Source of the DNA: FLUQ01 sp031550605
GTDB taxonomy: Bacteria; Desulfobacterota; Desulfovibrionia; Desulfovibrionales; Desulfovibrionaceae
Reading direction: 5' to 3'
Assembly (NCBI GenBank): GCA_031550605.1
Contig: JAVBOK010000011.1
Location: 1-64,000, forward strand
DNA length: 64,000 nucleotides
The notes under the pieces are model-generated. The model saw only the letters and a program-made list of their open reading frames with translations. It was not told where the DNA came from and did no database searches. Below, one piece after another: positions 16,427 to 24,290 of this stretch. Made by a program: the position numbers and the translations under genes. Position 1 is the first letter of the stretch. Each line of letters opens with the position of its first letter.

Positions 16427-17251
16427 TTATTCGTTTCCCTCCAGCTTTTTGACGCGCGAGTCTTCCGTAAGCAGCTTCATTTGCTGGATGGCTGCTCTAT
16501 TGAGCCTTTGCAGCCGTTCCGACTGCGTTAGACCTTCATGAATAAGCAACGCGTTCATGCTTTCCAGATTGGAAAGGCAGACCAATTGCGCGACATTGGC
16601 ATAGTCGCGCATGTTCCCCTTTTTGTCATGGTTGGCGAGCCGCCACTCCTGGGCTGTCAGGCCGAACAGCGCCATGTTGAGCATATCCGCTTCCGATGCG
16701 TAGACGACATTAATCTGTTGCCGGGTCAGTTCTTGCGGTACAAGACGCTCTTTGATGGCGTCCGTGTGGATACGGTAGTTGATCTTTGCCAGATCGCGCC
16801 GTAAATCCCAACCGAGTTGCTTTGTCTCTTCGTCTTTGAGGCGCTGGAATTCCTTGACGAGGTAGAGCTTGAATTCCGGCGAAACCCACGAGGCAAACTC
16901 GAAGGCAATATCACGATGCGCGAAAGTGCCGCCATACCGGCCTGATTTGGCGATAATGCCGACAGCGCTTGTGCCCTCGATCCAGCGCTGTGGCGAAAGG
17001 ACAAAATAGTTGCTGCCCGCTTCCGCCCTAAACCTCTCGAATTCGAGAGGTTTAAAAGCCGGATTGCTCAAGCGCTCCCACAAACCGAGAAATTCAATGG
17101 TGCTGCGGCTGCGCATCCAGTTGTTGATAACGGCGAAAGGCTCCGCCGAATTACGATATTTGGCAATGCCGGTCAGCGATATATAGTCTTCGCGCTCCCG
17201 CACCATCAGGGCGATTTCCGTACCCTGCACATCCATTTTTTGCCGCGCCAT
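16427..17251 (-). CDS. KilA-N domain protein
   Basis: A 274-residue protein with an N-terminal KilA-N domain (about residues 15-120: DYISLTGIAKYRNSAEPFAV, then WIEGTSAVGIIAKSGRYGGT and AFEFASWVSPEFKLYLVKEF). KilA-N is a DNA-binding fold of phage antirepressors and element-borne regulators. The C-terminal half is helical and probably serves in oligomerisation or partner binding. The start MARQKMDVQ (17251) has GAGG seven bases upstream; the frame extends 36 codons further without a better start. It lies between the broken integrase and a small frame, inside a decayed mobile element. Its role in the host is unknown. Confidence 0.8.
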   Translation of the reverse strand: MARQKMDVQGTEIALMVREREDYISLTGIAKYRNSAEPFAVINNWMRSRSTIEFLGLWERLSNPAFKPLEFERFRAEAGSNYFVLSPQRWIEGTSAVGIIAKSGRYGGTFAHRDIAFEFASWVSPEFKLYLVKEFQRLKDEETKQLGWDLRRDLAKINYRIHTDAIKERLVPQELTRQQINVVYASEADMLNMALFGLTAQEWRLANHDKKGNMRDYANVAQLVCLSNLESMNALLIHEGLTQSERLQRLNRAAIQQMKLLTEDSRVKKLEGNE

Positions 17252-17396
17252 CGCAACCTCGTGTGTGTATGGATAAATTCCATGCAAGTATGCCGGAAGT
17301 CTCCCGCAAAAGCAAAATATGTTGCAGAAGGATATGCACTTTTCCAGGCCCGCCCTCAATGTGAGGAGACAAAACCTTAGAGCCCTTGCGTCCGCT

Positions 17397-18763
17397 TTAC
17401 CCTTCCGCTTTCTCCTGTTTCCGTATCCCGTCCAGATAATCGCTCCACTCCTGCATCATCTTCCGGCGTTCCGGCAGATACTCGGCGTAATTGTACGCCG
17501 TCCGAACACTGTTGCTCTCCGAGTGGGCAAGCTGGCGCTCTATCCAATCCCGATTATACCCCAACTCGTTAAGCAGTGTCGAAGCCATTGACCGGAAGCC
17601 GTGAAAGGTAAGTTCCCCTTTGGCGTAACCGAGCCGCCGCAAAGCCCGGAGGGGAGCGGTGGTTTGCAGGTGAGGCGTGTCCCCGTCTCCTCGCGCGGCG
17701 GGGAATACGTACCGCTCAGTGCCGGATAGCGCTCTCAGTTCCTCTAGTGTGATGTTCACTAAATAGCTGTAGCTATTTCGTGAAAGATCGTTCGCCGAAA
17801 AACGTGGTTTTCGGCTCACTCACGCCGCCTTCGGCGGCGCGCCCGGCGCTCCCAGTGTCGCTTGGGTCAGGTAAAATACATCAAATTCATTTCGTGAGCG
17901 AGACACTAGAATCGCCAGAGATTGACGAGAAAGCGGAACAATGTGCATCTGCTTCATTTTCATCTTTGAGGCCGGTATGCGCCATTCAGCGGTCTTAAAA
18001 TCAAACTCCTCCCATTCGGCCTTGACCAATTCCCCGGCCCGGACGAAGACCAGGGGCGCGATACGCAGGGCGCGGGATACGAAAAAGTTTCCTTCGTAGG
18101 CGTCTATCTTGCGCAGCAGCTCGCCTACGGCGGCGGGGTCGGTGTGGCCGCGCGGTGGCCCCTGGGAGCCGGCGCGAACGCGCCGCGCAGGTCAGCGGCA
18201 ACGTCACGCTCGGCCCTGCCGGTAATGATGGCGTAGCGGAATATCCGCCCGCACTCGCGCAAGGCCAGATGGACGACTGAAAGGGCGTCCCGTTCCTCGG
18301 CGCGGCGCAACACTCCCAAAAGTTCCCTGGCGGTGATGTTCCCCATGGGCCGCTTGCCCATGTATGGAAAAATGTTCTTCTCAAGGCGTTGCATCATGTA
18401 ACGCCTGTAGGCGGGCGTCCATGAGGCCGAATATCTGTCGAACCACTCCCGCGCGACCACCTCAAAGGAGTTGCGGGCCGCCTCCGCCGCCGTGGCCTTG
18501 GCCTCGCGCTTTGCGCCGCTGGGGTCGATGTTGGCGAGAAGCAGTTTTTTCGCCTCTTCCCGCTTGTCCCTCGCCTCGCGCAGTCCGATGGTCGGATACG
18601 GGCCGATGGAGAGAAGTTTCTGCTTTCCGGCGAAACGGTAGGCCATGCGCCATGACTTTTTGCCGGTAGGTGTGACGTGGAGGAACAGCCCGCCGCCGTC
18701 CGAGTGCTTCTGCACCTTGCCGTTGCCATTCAGCCGCCGTATAAAGGTCTTGGTCAGTTTCAT
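17397..18763 (-). pseudogene. P4-type tyrosine integrase, broken by a frameshift and a MITE
   Basis: The N-terminal part (MKLTKTFIRRLNGNGKVQKH, then SIGPYPTIGLREARDKREE) is the arm-binding domain of P4-like integrases and reads from 18763 to about 18165. Near 18140-18170 the frame shifts; the continuation LRIAPLVFVRAGELVKAEW, with the first catalytic Arg, is in another frame. After QSLAIL the gene is split by a 160-bp element at 17747-17906. Removing that element with one TA restores an in-frame LAILEELRAL. The rest carries the HxxR box (HGFR), the second His (AHSES) and the Tyr (YNYAEYL). It is almost certainly inactive. Confidence 0.9.
17745..17908. mobile_element. MITE (Tc1/mariner-IS630 type) in the integrase, with TA duplication
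   Basis: A 160-bp element (17747-17906) bounded by TA on both sides (17745-17746 and 17907-17908). Its ends are inverted repeats: GTGTGATGTTCACTAAAT at the left and GTGTCTCGCTCACGAAAT read from the right, 13 of 18 identical. It has no coding capacity for a transposase. Two internal hairpins are present: 17794-17815 (GCCGAAAA/TTTTCGGC) and 17823-17839 (CGCCGCC/GGCGGCG). Excision with one TA left rebuilds the integrase reading frame exactly, which shows that this is an insertion. Confidence 0.88.
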
Positions 18764-19118
18764 CCGGCTTGCTCCCTGTTGGTACGTTTTGGTGCGTTTG
18801 GCCGGAACACTACCAACAATTTACGCATTTTCCTTGTGGTTCAAAGGGATTGCGTAAAAAAATGTTCCCGTTCCGGTGTATTCTTCCTTATTTTTCCAGG
18901 GTGGGTTACATTCGCCATGCCTGGAAAAACAAGACAATCACCGAGACGGGAACACCAAAAACCTACCAACAAGTCTACCAACGGACTTTGCGGATTCAAG
19001 GGGTTTTTGTTGGACTCAAAGCGGAACTAATTTCCGGTTAATTTGTTGAAATTACATGTAAACTAGACAACACGAGACTATCTGAAATTGATTGTCTGAT
19101 TACTTCAATGAAAATGCC
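18764..19118. other. Gene-free stretch upstream of the integrase with repeated TACCAAC sites
   Basis: No gene is seen. The heptamer TACCAAC occurs at 18778-18784 (inverted), 18811-18817, 18964-18970 and 18976-18982, with a related TGTTGG at 19008-19013. Clusters like this next to a tyrosine integrase are often arm-type integrase or excisionase binding sites. No tRNA gene or tRNA fragment was recognised, although P4-type integrases usually use one. Confidence 0.5.
19046..19055. repeat. Candidate right attachment repeat (10 bases)
   Basis: TTGAAATTAC, the partner of the copy at 15283-15292. It lies between the integrase leader and the chromosomal LysE gene. Weak evidence, given its length and AT-rich composition. 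Confidence 0.2.
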
Positions 19119-19742
19119 CTATGCGGGCAGAAACAGCAAGACCACCGAGAGTACAAGAAAGGAGGCGAAAGCGTAATTGCAGCGGCGCATGGCGGCCGAG
19201 GACAAAAACCGGCGCATGGCGGCGCCGCCGGCGGCCCAGAGGAGGATGGAACTCATGCCGACTGCGGTGAACATGGCCAGGATCACCAGAAAACGCACAC
19301 CCCTGTCCGCGCCCACGCCGATGTGGGAACTGACCGCGACCACGGCGAGAACCCAGAGTTTGGCGTTGACGACCTGGAACAGAAAAGCCTGCCAGAAGGT
19401 CATCGGCCGGAAGGCGTTTTCCGGCCTCGCGGCCGGAACGGCAACGGCCGTTTGCCGGGCGGCAAGGCCCGATATCTTCCAGGCCAGCCAGAGCATGTAG
19501 ATCGAACCCGCAATCCGCAGGATGGCATACAGGGCGGGAAAACGCCCGAACAGTTCGCCCAGCCCGAAGTATGCCAGGATCAGGCAGGCGTCGCCGCCCG
19601 CGGCCACTCCGAAACACAGGGGCCAGGCCGCCGCCATGCCCCTGCCCAGCCCGGTGGCCAGCGCCATGGTGTTGTTGGGGCCGGGGGTATAGCTCATGGC
19701 GGAGATGAACAGAGCGGCGGCGGCAAGAAAGGCCGGATCCAT
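19119..19742 (-). CDS. LysE/RhtB-family exporter
   Basis: A 207-residue inner-membrane protein with about six hydrophobic segments. The N-terminal signature SAMSYTPGPNNTMALATGLG is diagnostic of the LysE/RhtB amino-acid exporter family. The start MDPAFLAAAALF (19742) lies one base after the stop of the upstream PLP-enzyme gene, and GGTGGT precedes it, so the two are translationally coupled. The neighbour suggests that it exports an amino acid or hydroxy amino acid handled by that enzyme; this is inference from context. Confidence 0.9.
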   Translation of the reverse strand: MDPAFLAAAALFISAMSYTPGPNNTMALATGLGRGMAAAWPLCFGVAAGGDACLILAYFGLGELFGRFPALYAILRIAGSIYMLWLAWKISGLAARQTAVAVPAARPENAFRPMTFWQAFLFQVVNAKLWVLAVVAVSSHIGVGADRGVRFLVILAMFTAVGMSSILLWAAGGAAMRRFLSSAAMRRCNYAFASFLVLSVVLLFLPA

Positions 19743-19743
19743 A

Positions 19744-20874
19744 CTACCACCCGTAAAACCGGGGCCAGACCCGAATGTCGTCCGCCTCGCCCAGAGCGTG
19801 GTACGCGGGAAACTGCGCGCCGGTGGCGCAGGCATGGTTGGGCAGGATGCGCAGAAGCGAGCCCACGGGGAAGCGTTCGGCAATGGCGGCGTCCCTGCCG
19901 TCGGTCCGGCTGATGATGCCGTGTTCCTGGTTGGCCCCGCTCACGGTGTAGCCGGGAATGACCGCGCCGTGCACGTCGCAGACCTGGCCGTAGCCGAAAT
20001 CCCGCTGCTGCCGGGCGGTGCCCCGGTCGCGGCTCATGGCCATCCAGCCCGCGTCCACGACGGCCCAGCCTTTTTCCCTCTGATGCCCGATGACCGTGGT
20101 CAGCACGGACAGCGCGATGTCGGCAAAGGAACAGACACCCACATTGCGCATGACCAGGTCGAAAAATACATATACCCCGGCCCGCACTTCGGTGACTCCG
20201 TCCAGCGTTGCGGCGGACAGGGCCGTGGGGGTCGAGCCCACGCTGACCACGGGGCAGGCGAAACCGGCCCGGCGCAGGCGCTCCGCCGCCAGGACGCAGC
20301 CCGCCCGTTCCCGCTCCGCAAGGCGCTCCAGAGCGGCCGGATCGGACAGTTCATAACCGGACCCGGCATGGGTCAGCACCCCGGCCGGTTCGGCGCCGCC
20401 GCGGGCAAGGGCCGCCGCGATATCCGGCAGGTCGGCCGCTTCGGGGGAAACGCCGGAACGGTGGCCGTCAGTGTCGATTTCAATCAGCACCGGAAAGCGG
20501 GCGTTGTTGCGTTTGCCGAAATCCGCAATGGCCGCTGCCCCGTCCCGGCTGTCCGTCAGGATGGTCAGGCCGCAGCCCCGGCGGATCAGGTCCAGAGCCC
20601 GATGCAGTTTGGCCGGGGCCATGCCCACGGCATAGGTGATGTCGGTGACGCCGGCGCCGAAAAACTGTTCCGCTTCCTTCAGAGTGGACACCGTGATGCC
20701 CTTTGCTCCGGCGGCGATCTGGGCTGCCGTCACCGGCAGACACTTGGCCGTTTTGGCGTGGGGCCTGAAGGCGACGCCCAGGCGGTTCATGCGGTCCTGC
20801 ATGCGTTCGATGTTGGCCCGCATGCGGGCGGCGTCGATCAACGCCGCCGGAGTGCCAATGCTGGCCAGATTCAT
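19744..20874 (-). CDS. D-threonine aldolase-like PLP enzyme (alanine racemase fold)
   Basis: A 376-residue fold-type III PLP enzyme of the D-threonine aldolase / D-serine dehydratase group. The PLP lysine lies in RPHAKTAK near residue 50 and the C-terminal metal-binding motif LPNHACATG is characteristic of metal-dependent D-threonine aldolases. Such enzymes split or form beta-hydroxy-D-amino acids. The start MNLASIGTPA (20874) overlaps the upstream stop as ATGA; the longer frame upstream is just read-through. Operon neighbours are an enolase-superfamily enzyme and a LysE exporter. The exact substrate is unknown. Confidence 0.85.
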   Translation of the reverse strand: MNLASIGTPAALIDAARMRANIERMQDRMNRLGVAFRPHAKTAKCLPVTAAQIAAGAKGITVSTLKEAEQFFGAGVTDITYAVGMAPAKLHRALDLIRRGCGLTILTDSRDGAAAIADFGKRNNARFPVLIEIDTDGHRSGVSPEAADLPDIAAALARGGAEPAGVLTHAGSGYELSDPAALERLAERERAGCVLAAERLRRAGFACPVVSVGSTPTALSAATLDGVTEVRAGVYVFFDLVMRNVGVCSFADIALSVLTTVIGHQREKGWAVVDAGWMAMSRDRGTARQQRDFGYGQVCDVHGAVIPGYTVSGANQEHGIISRTDGRDAAIAERFPVGSLLRILPNHACATGAQFPAYHALGEADDIRVWPRFYGW

Positions 20875-22073
20875 GAGCGCTCCGTTTCGCGCACCACCGC
20901 GTCGGCGCGTTTGACGACGTCCGGGGCAAGGGCCGTGCCCAGGCCGGGTTCCGTCGGGGCCAGGACCATGCCGTTTCTGACTTCGGGCAGCGCGGTGACC
21001 AGATCCTTGTACCAACTGGACAGATACGCGCGCACCACTTCTTGAAAAATTGCGTTGGACGCGTGCATGGCCAGATGCACCCCGGCCATGAGCACCACCG
21101 GCCCCGTGCAGTCATGGGGCGCGACGGGCCGGGCGTACGCATCGGCCAGAGCGGCGATTTTCAGGCCCTGGGATATGCCGCCGCACCAGGCCAGGTCGAG
21201 CATCACGTAATCCACGGCGTCGGCGGCCAGAAGATCGCGGAAGGGCAAAGACCCGCCCAGGGTTTCGCTGGCGCAGACGGGCACCCCTGTCCGGCGGCGG
21301 ATATCGGCCAGGGCTTTGGCGTCGTCGTTTTTGCAGACGCAGTCCTCGGCCCAGAACACGTCGTACTCGGACAGGGCCGCGCAGATGCGGGATGCTGCTG
21401 TGGCGCCCCACAAGCTGTGCAATTCGCACATCACATCGATCTTGTCCCCCACGGCCTTGCGGATTTTCGCAAAGGGTTCAAGGCCCGCCCTGAGGTCGGC
21501 CAGGGCGATGCTGTGGCTGGCCGGGGCGGCCGCATAGATGTCGAAAGGCCAGATTTTCATGGCCGTATACCCTTCATCCAGCAGGCTGCGGGCCAATTCT
21601 CCGGCGTCGCGGGTAAAGGCAATCTGGTCGTCGTACGGGCCGGACACCCTGTCGTTGCCCGTGATCTGCCGCCGGTCGCCCTGGGCGTTGTAACTGTAGC
21701 CCGCGCAGGTGTTGTAGGCCCGGATCTCTTTACGGCAGGCGCCGCCCATGGCGGCGTACACGGGGACGCCATAGCGTTTGCCCTTGATATCCCAGAGGGC
21801 GATGTCGATGGCGCTGGCCGCGCGCATTTCCGCGCCCGAACTGTTGAACCCCACCACGGGCCGGGTCAGGTGGTTGTGGATGAGCGCGATGTCTTCGGAA
21901 TCGCGGCCCAGCAGCCAGGGGCCAAACAGGTCGTGGACCGCGGCTTCCACGGCGTGGGCGCCGCGGAAACTTTCACCAAGGCCTGTGACGCCGTCGGCGG
22001 TTTCCAGTTCCACCCAGACCAGGTTGGCCCGTTCGGCGATGCGGATGGTGCGGATGCGGGTGATGGGGGCCAT
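20871..22073 (-). CDS. Enolase-superfamily (mandelate racemase/muconate lactonizing) enzyme
   Basis: A 400-residue TIM-barrel enzyme. The capping domain is at residues 1-125. The barrel shows a lysine in the TAMKIWPFD strand, metal ligands in the strands with MCELHS, FWAEDC and CASETLGG, and a catalytic His/Asp pair in VAPHDCTGP. This pattern fits a mandelate-racemase-subgroup acid sugar dehydratase or a related epimerase. GGGAG lies before the ATG, ten bases after the lpxB stop. It overlaps the next gene by four bases (ATGA). The substrate cannot be told from sequence. Confidence 0.85.
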   Translation of the reverse strand: MAPITRIRTIRIAERANLVWVELETADGVTGLGESFRGAHAVEAAVHDLFGPWLLGRDSEDIALIHNHLTRPVVGFNSSGAEMRAASAIDIALWDIKGKRYGVPVYAAMGGACRKEIRAYNTCAGYSYNAQGDRRQITGNDRVSGPYDDQIAFTRDAGELARSLLDEGYTAMKIWPFDIYAAAPASHSIALADLRAGLEPFAKIRKAVGDKIDVMCELHSLWGATAASRICAALSEYDVFWAEDCVCKNDDAKALADIRRRTGVPVCASETLGGSLPFRDLLAADAVDYVMLDLAWCGGISQGLKIAALADAYARPVAPHDCTGPVVLMAGVHLAMHASNAIFQEVVRAYLSSWYKDLVTALPEVRNGMVLAPTEPGLGTALAPDVVKRADAVVRETERS

Positions 22074-22082
22074 GAATTCTCC

Positions 22083-23219
22083 CTACAGCGTTTTCATATC
22101 CTCTACAATGACGTCCGCCGCTCGTCGAATCGCGCCTTTTTCGCCCATCAGGCCGCGCAACCGGTCCAGCTCCGTCCGGATGCGGAGCAGGGGCGCTTCG
22201 CCGGGGCCGGGGTCCAGCCAACGCAAAGCCGCGGCGGCCAGGTTGGGGCCGTCGCAGTTTTTCTGCAGCAGTTCGGGAAACAGGGGTTTGTTCAGAATCA
22301 GGTTGGACAGGCTGATATAGGGAATGCGCAACAACAGTCTGCCCACGATGTAGGTAAGGGGCGAAACCTTGTAGGCGACCAGGGTCGGGACGCCGATCAG
22401 CGCGGCTTCCAGGGTGACGGTGCCGGAAGCGGCGATCAGCATTTCGCAGTTGCGCATGAACGCGTACCGCTCGTCGGGCGGCACCAGGGTCACCGGCACG
22501 TCGGCGGGCCACAGGGCGCGCAGATCGTCTTCCGTGAAGTTCGGCGCGCGTACCAGGTGAAAGGACAAATCCGGCCGCGTGTCCAGAAGGATGCGGGCGG
22601 CTTTGCCGAATTCGGGCAACAGGCCGTGTATTTCGCGGGTTCTGCTGCCCGGCAGCAGGCCGATTTTACCCGGTTCGACGGGGATGTGCCGCAAGCTGTC
22701 CCAGTCCACCATGTCGACCAGGGGATTGCCCACGTAATTGATGTCCATGCCGAAACGGCGGTAGAAATCGACCTCGAAAGGCAGGATGCTGATCAGGCGG
22801 CGCACATGCTTTTTGATGAACAGGGCGCGTTTTTCGTTCCAGGCCCAGGCCTTGGGGCTGATGTAGTAGTACACGGGAATGCCCAGTGCGGCCGCGGCCT
22901 TGATGACCCTGAAATGGAACGACGGCGCGTCGATGACGACGAGGGCGGCGGGCCGGACTTCCGCCAGGGCGGACCTGATGCGGGAAAGCAGGCCGATGAT
23001 GCGCGGCAGATGGCGGATCACCTCGGCGATGCCCATGACGGACAGTTCTTCAATGCCAAAACGCGGGACAAAATCCGGTTCCGCCCGCATGTGGGGGCCG
23101 CCCATGCCGGTAAAAGCCAGATCCGGATCCCGTTCCCTGAGCGCCCGCAGCAACGGCGCGCCGTGCATGTCGCCGGACAGTTCCCCGGCGCTCAGCCAGA
23201 TGGTTTTTTTTGCGGCCAT
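22083..23219 (-). CDS. lpxB: Lipid-A-disaccharide synthase
   Basis: A 378-residue peripheral membrane glycosyltransferase (GT19) that joins UDP-2,3-diacylglucosamine and lipid X into the lipid A disaccharide. The start IWLSAGELSGDMHGAPLL, the region YYYISPKAWAWNEKRA and the C-terminal VPTLVAYKVSPLTYIVGRLL are conserved. It shows that the organism makes lipid A. rmlD lies six bases upstream, and three small-molecule genes follow at very close spacing. Confidence 0.95.
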   Translation of the reverse strand: MAAKKTIWLSAGELSGDMHGAPLLRALRERDPDLAFTGMGGPHMRAEPDFVPRFGIEELSVMGIAEVIRHLPRIIGLLSRIRSALAEVRPAALVVIDAPSFHFRVIKAAAALGIPVYYYISPKAWAWNEKRALFIKKHVRRLISILPFEVDFYRRFGMDINYVGNPLVDMVDWDSLRHIPVEPGKIGLLPGSRTREIHGLLPEFGKAARILLDTRPDLSFHLVRAPNFTEDDLRALWPADVPVTLVPPDERYAFMRNCEMLIAASGTVTLEAALIGVPTLVAYKVSPLTYIVGRLLLRIPYISLSNLILNKPLFPELLQKNCDGPNLAAAALRWLDPGPGEAPLLRIRTELDRLRGLMGEKGAIRRAADVIVEDMKTL

Positions 23220-23225
23220 GGCCCG

Positions 23226-24110
23226 CTATTCCGCCGGGAAGGCCGTGTATATGTAGTCGGCCAGGGCCTGGGGCCAGGGGCGGGGAATGACGCCGGCGAC
23301 CGAGGCGAAGCGCGAGGTGTCCAGCACGGAATAGGCGGGGCGTACGGCTTTTTGCGGATACTCACTGGAAGGGATGGCGTTGATGCTGCATTCCACCTGG
23401 GCCAGGCGCACGGCTTCCGCCGCCAGTTCGCACCAGTTGGCTTCGCCGGAATTGACGATGTGGAATATGCCCGATCCCTTCGCTTGCGCCAGCTTGAGGC
23501 TGTATGCGGCCAGATCCATGCTGTAGGTGGGCGAGCCGATCTGGTCGTGCACCACGTTCAAACTGGACCGCTGGCGGCACAGGTCCAGAATGGTGCGCAC
23601 AAAGTTTTTTTTGTCCGGACCGAACAGCCAGGCGGTGCGGACGATGCAGCAGTTTTCCATCTGCAACTGCAGCAGGGCCTGCTCGCCGGCAAGCTTGCTG
23701 CGGCCGTATGCGTTCAGGGGATTGGGCGCGTCATCCACGGCGTAGGGGCTGGTCTTGCGGCCGTCAAAGACGAAATCCGTACTGAAATGCACCAGATGAA
23801 CGCCGGGACGGGCTTTGACGATGCGGCCCAGGGCACAGGGCAGAACCCGGTTCAGACGCATGGCGGCTTCTTCTTCGTCTTCCGCCTGCTCCACCTGGGT
23901 ATAGGCGATGGCGTTGAACACGATTTGCGGCGATACGGCGTCGATGCGATCGGCCAGGGCCGTGGAATCGCAGGGATCGAAATCCTGCCTGCCTGTCGCC
24001 GTGACCGCGTATCCGGCGGCCGCGGCCACCCTTGCCAGCGCCTGGCCCAGAAGGCCGGTCGCGCCGCCCAATACCAGAACGGCGCGTTGGCCCGATGCAA
24101 CAGTATCCAT
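23226..24110 (-). CDS. rmlD: dTDP-4-dehydrorhamnose reductase (RmlD-like)
   Basis: A 294-residue short-chain dehydrogenase. The nucleotide-binding loop is GGATGLLGQAL, and the catalytic Tyr/Lys are in NAYGRSKLAGEQ, after STDFVFDG, which is typical of RmlD/RfbD. It performs the last step of dTDP-L-rhamnose synthesis, for surface polysaccharide. The start MDTVASGQ (24110) is chosen because the extra upstream residues lie before the Rossmann strand. lpxB follows after six bases, so envelope genes are grouped. A related deoxysugar reductase remains possible. Confidence 0.87.
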   Translation of the reverse strand: MDTVASGQRAVLVLGGATGLLGQALARVAAAAGYAVTATGRQDFDPCDSTALADRIDAVSPQIVFNAIAYTQVEQAEDEEEAAMRLNRVLPCALGRIVKARPGVHLVHFSTDFVFDGRKTSPYAVDDAPNPLNAYGRSKLAGEQALLQLQMENCCIVRTAWLFGPDKKNFVRTILDLCRQRSSLNVVHDQIGSPTYSMDLAAYSLKLAQAKGSGIFHIVNSGEANWCELAAEAVRLAQVECSINAIPSSEYPQKAVRPAYSVLDTSRFASVAGVIPRPWPQALADYIYTAFPAE

Positions 24111-24255
24111 ACAAAGCCTTGGGAAAAGATGAGACCGGGTTCTCGGTCGGAATGAAATCATACCGTCAGGGCAGGGGAAGGGTCAAGATGCCGGGGAAAA
24201 AGGTTCCGATGCGGCTTTTCCGGAAAATGGCGCGCGGCCGGCGCGGGGGCGGAAA

Positions 24256-24278
24256 GGGCGCGGGCCCCCCCCGCGCCC
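24256..24278 (-). terminator. Terminator after ilvC
   Basis: A nine-base GC stem (GGGCGCGGG / CCCGCGCCC) with a C-rich five-base loop. On the minus strand it is followed by TTT. It lies 13 bases past the ilvC stop and separates ilvC from rmlD. Confidence 0.6.
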
Positions 24279-24290
24279 GGAATGCCCTGC

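Noticed and set aside
17747..17906. The short frames inside the MITE as genes
   Set aside because: They are read-through of the flanking integrase frames and stop quickly; the segment is a transposable insertion.
18764..19118. A tRNA gene as the integrase attachment site
   Set aside because: No cloverleaf, T-loop consensus or CCA-end could be found on either strand.
21042..24155. Open plus-strand frame of 1037 codons
   Set aside because: It lies opposite lpxB, rmlD and the enolase-superfamily gene, all of which have clear family motifs. Its product is His/Gly/Gln-rich as expected from antisense reading of GC-rich genes.
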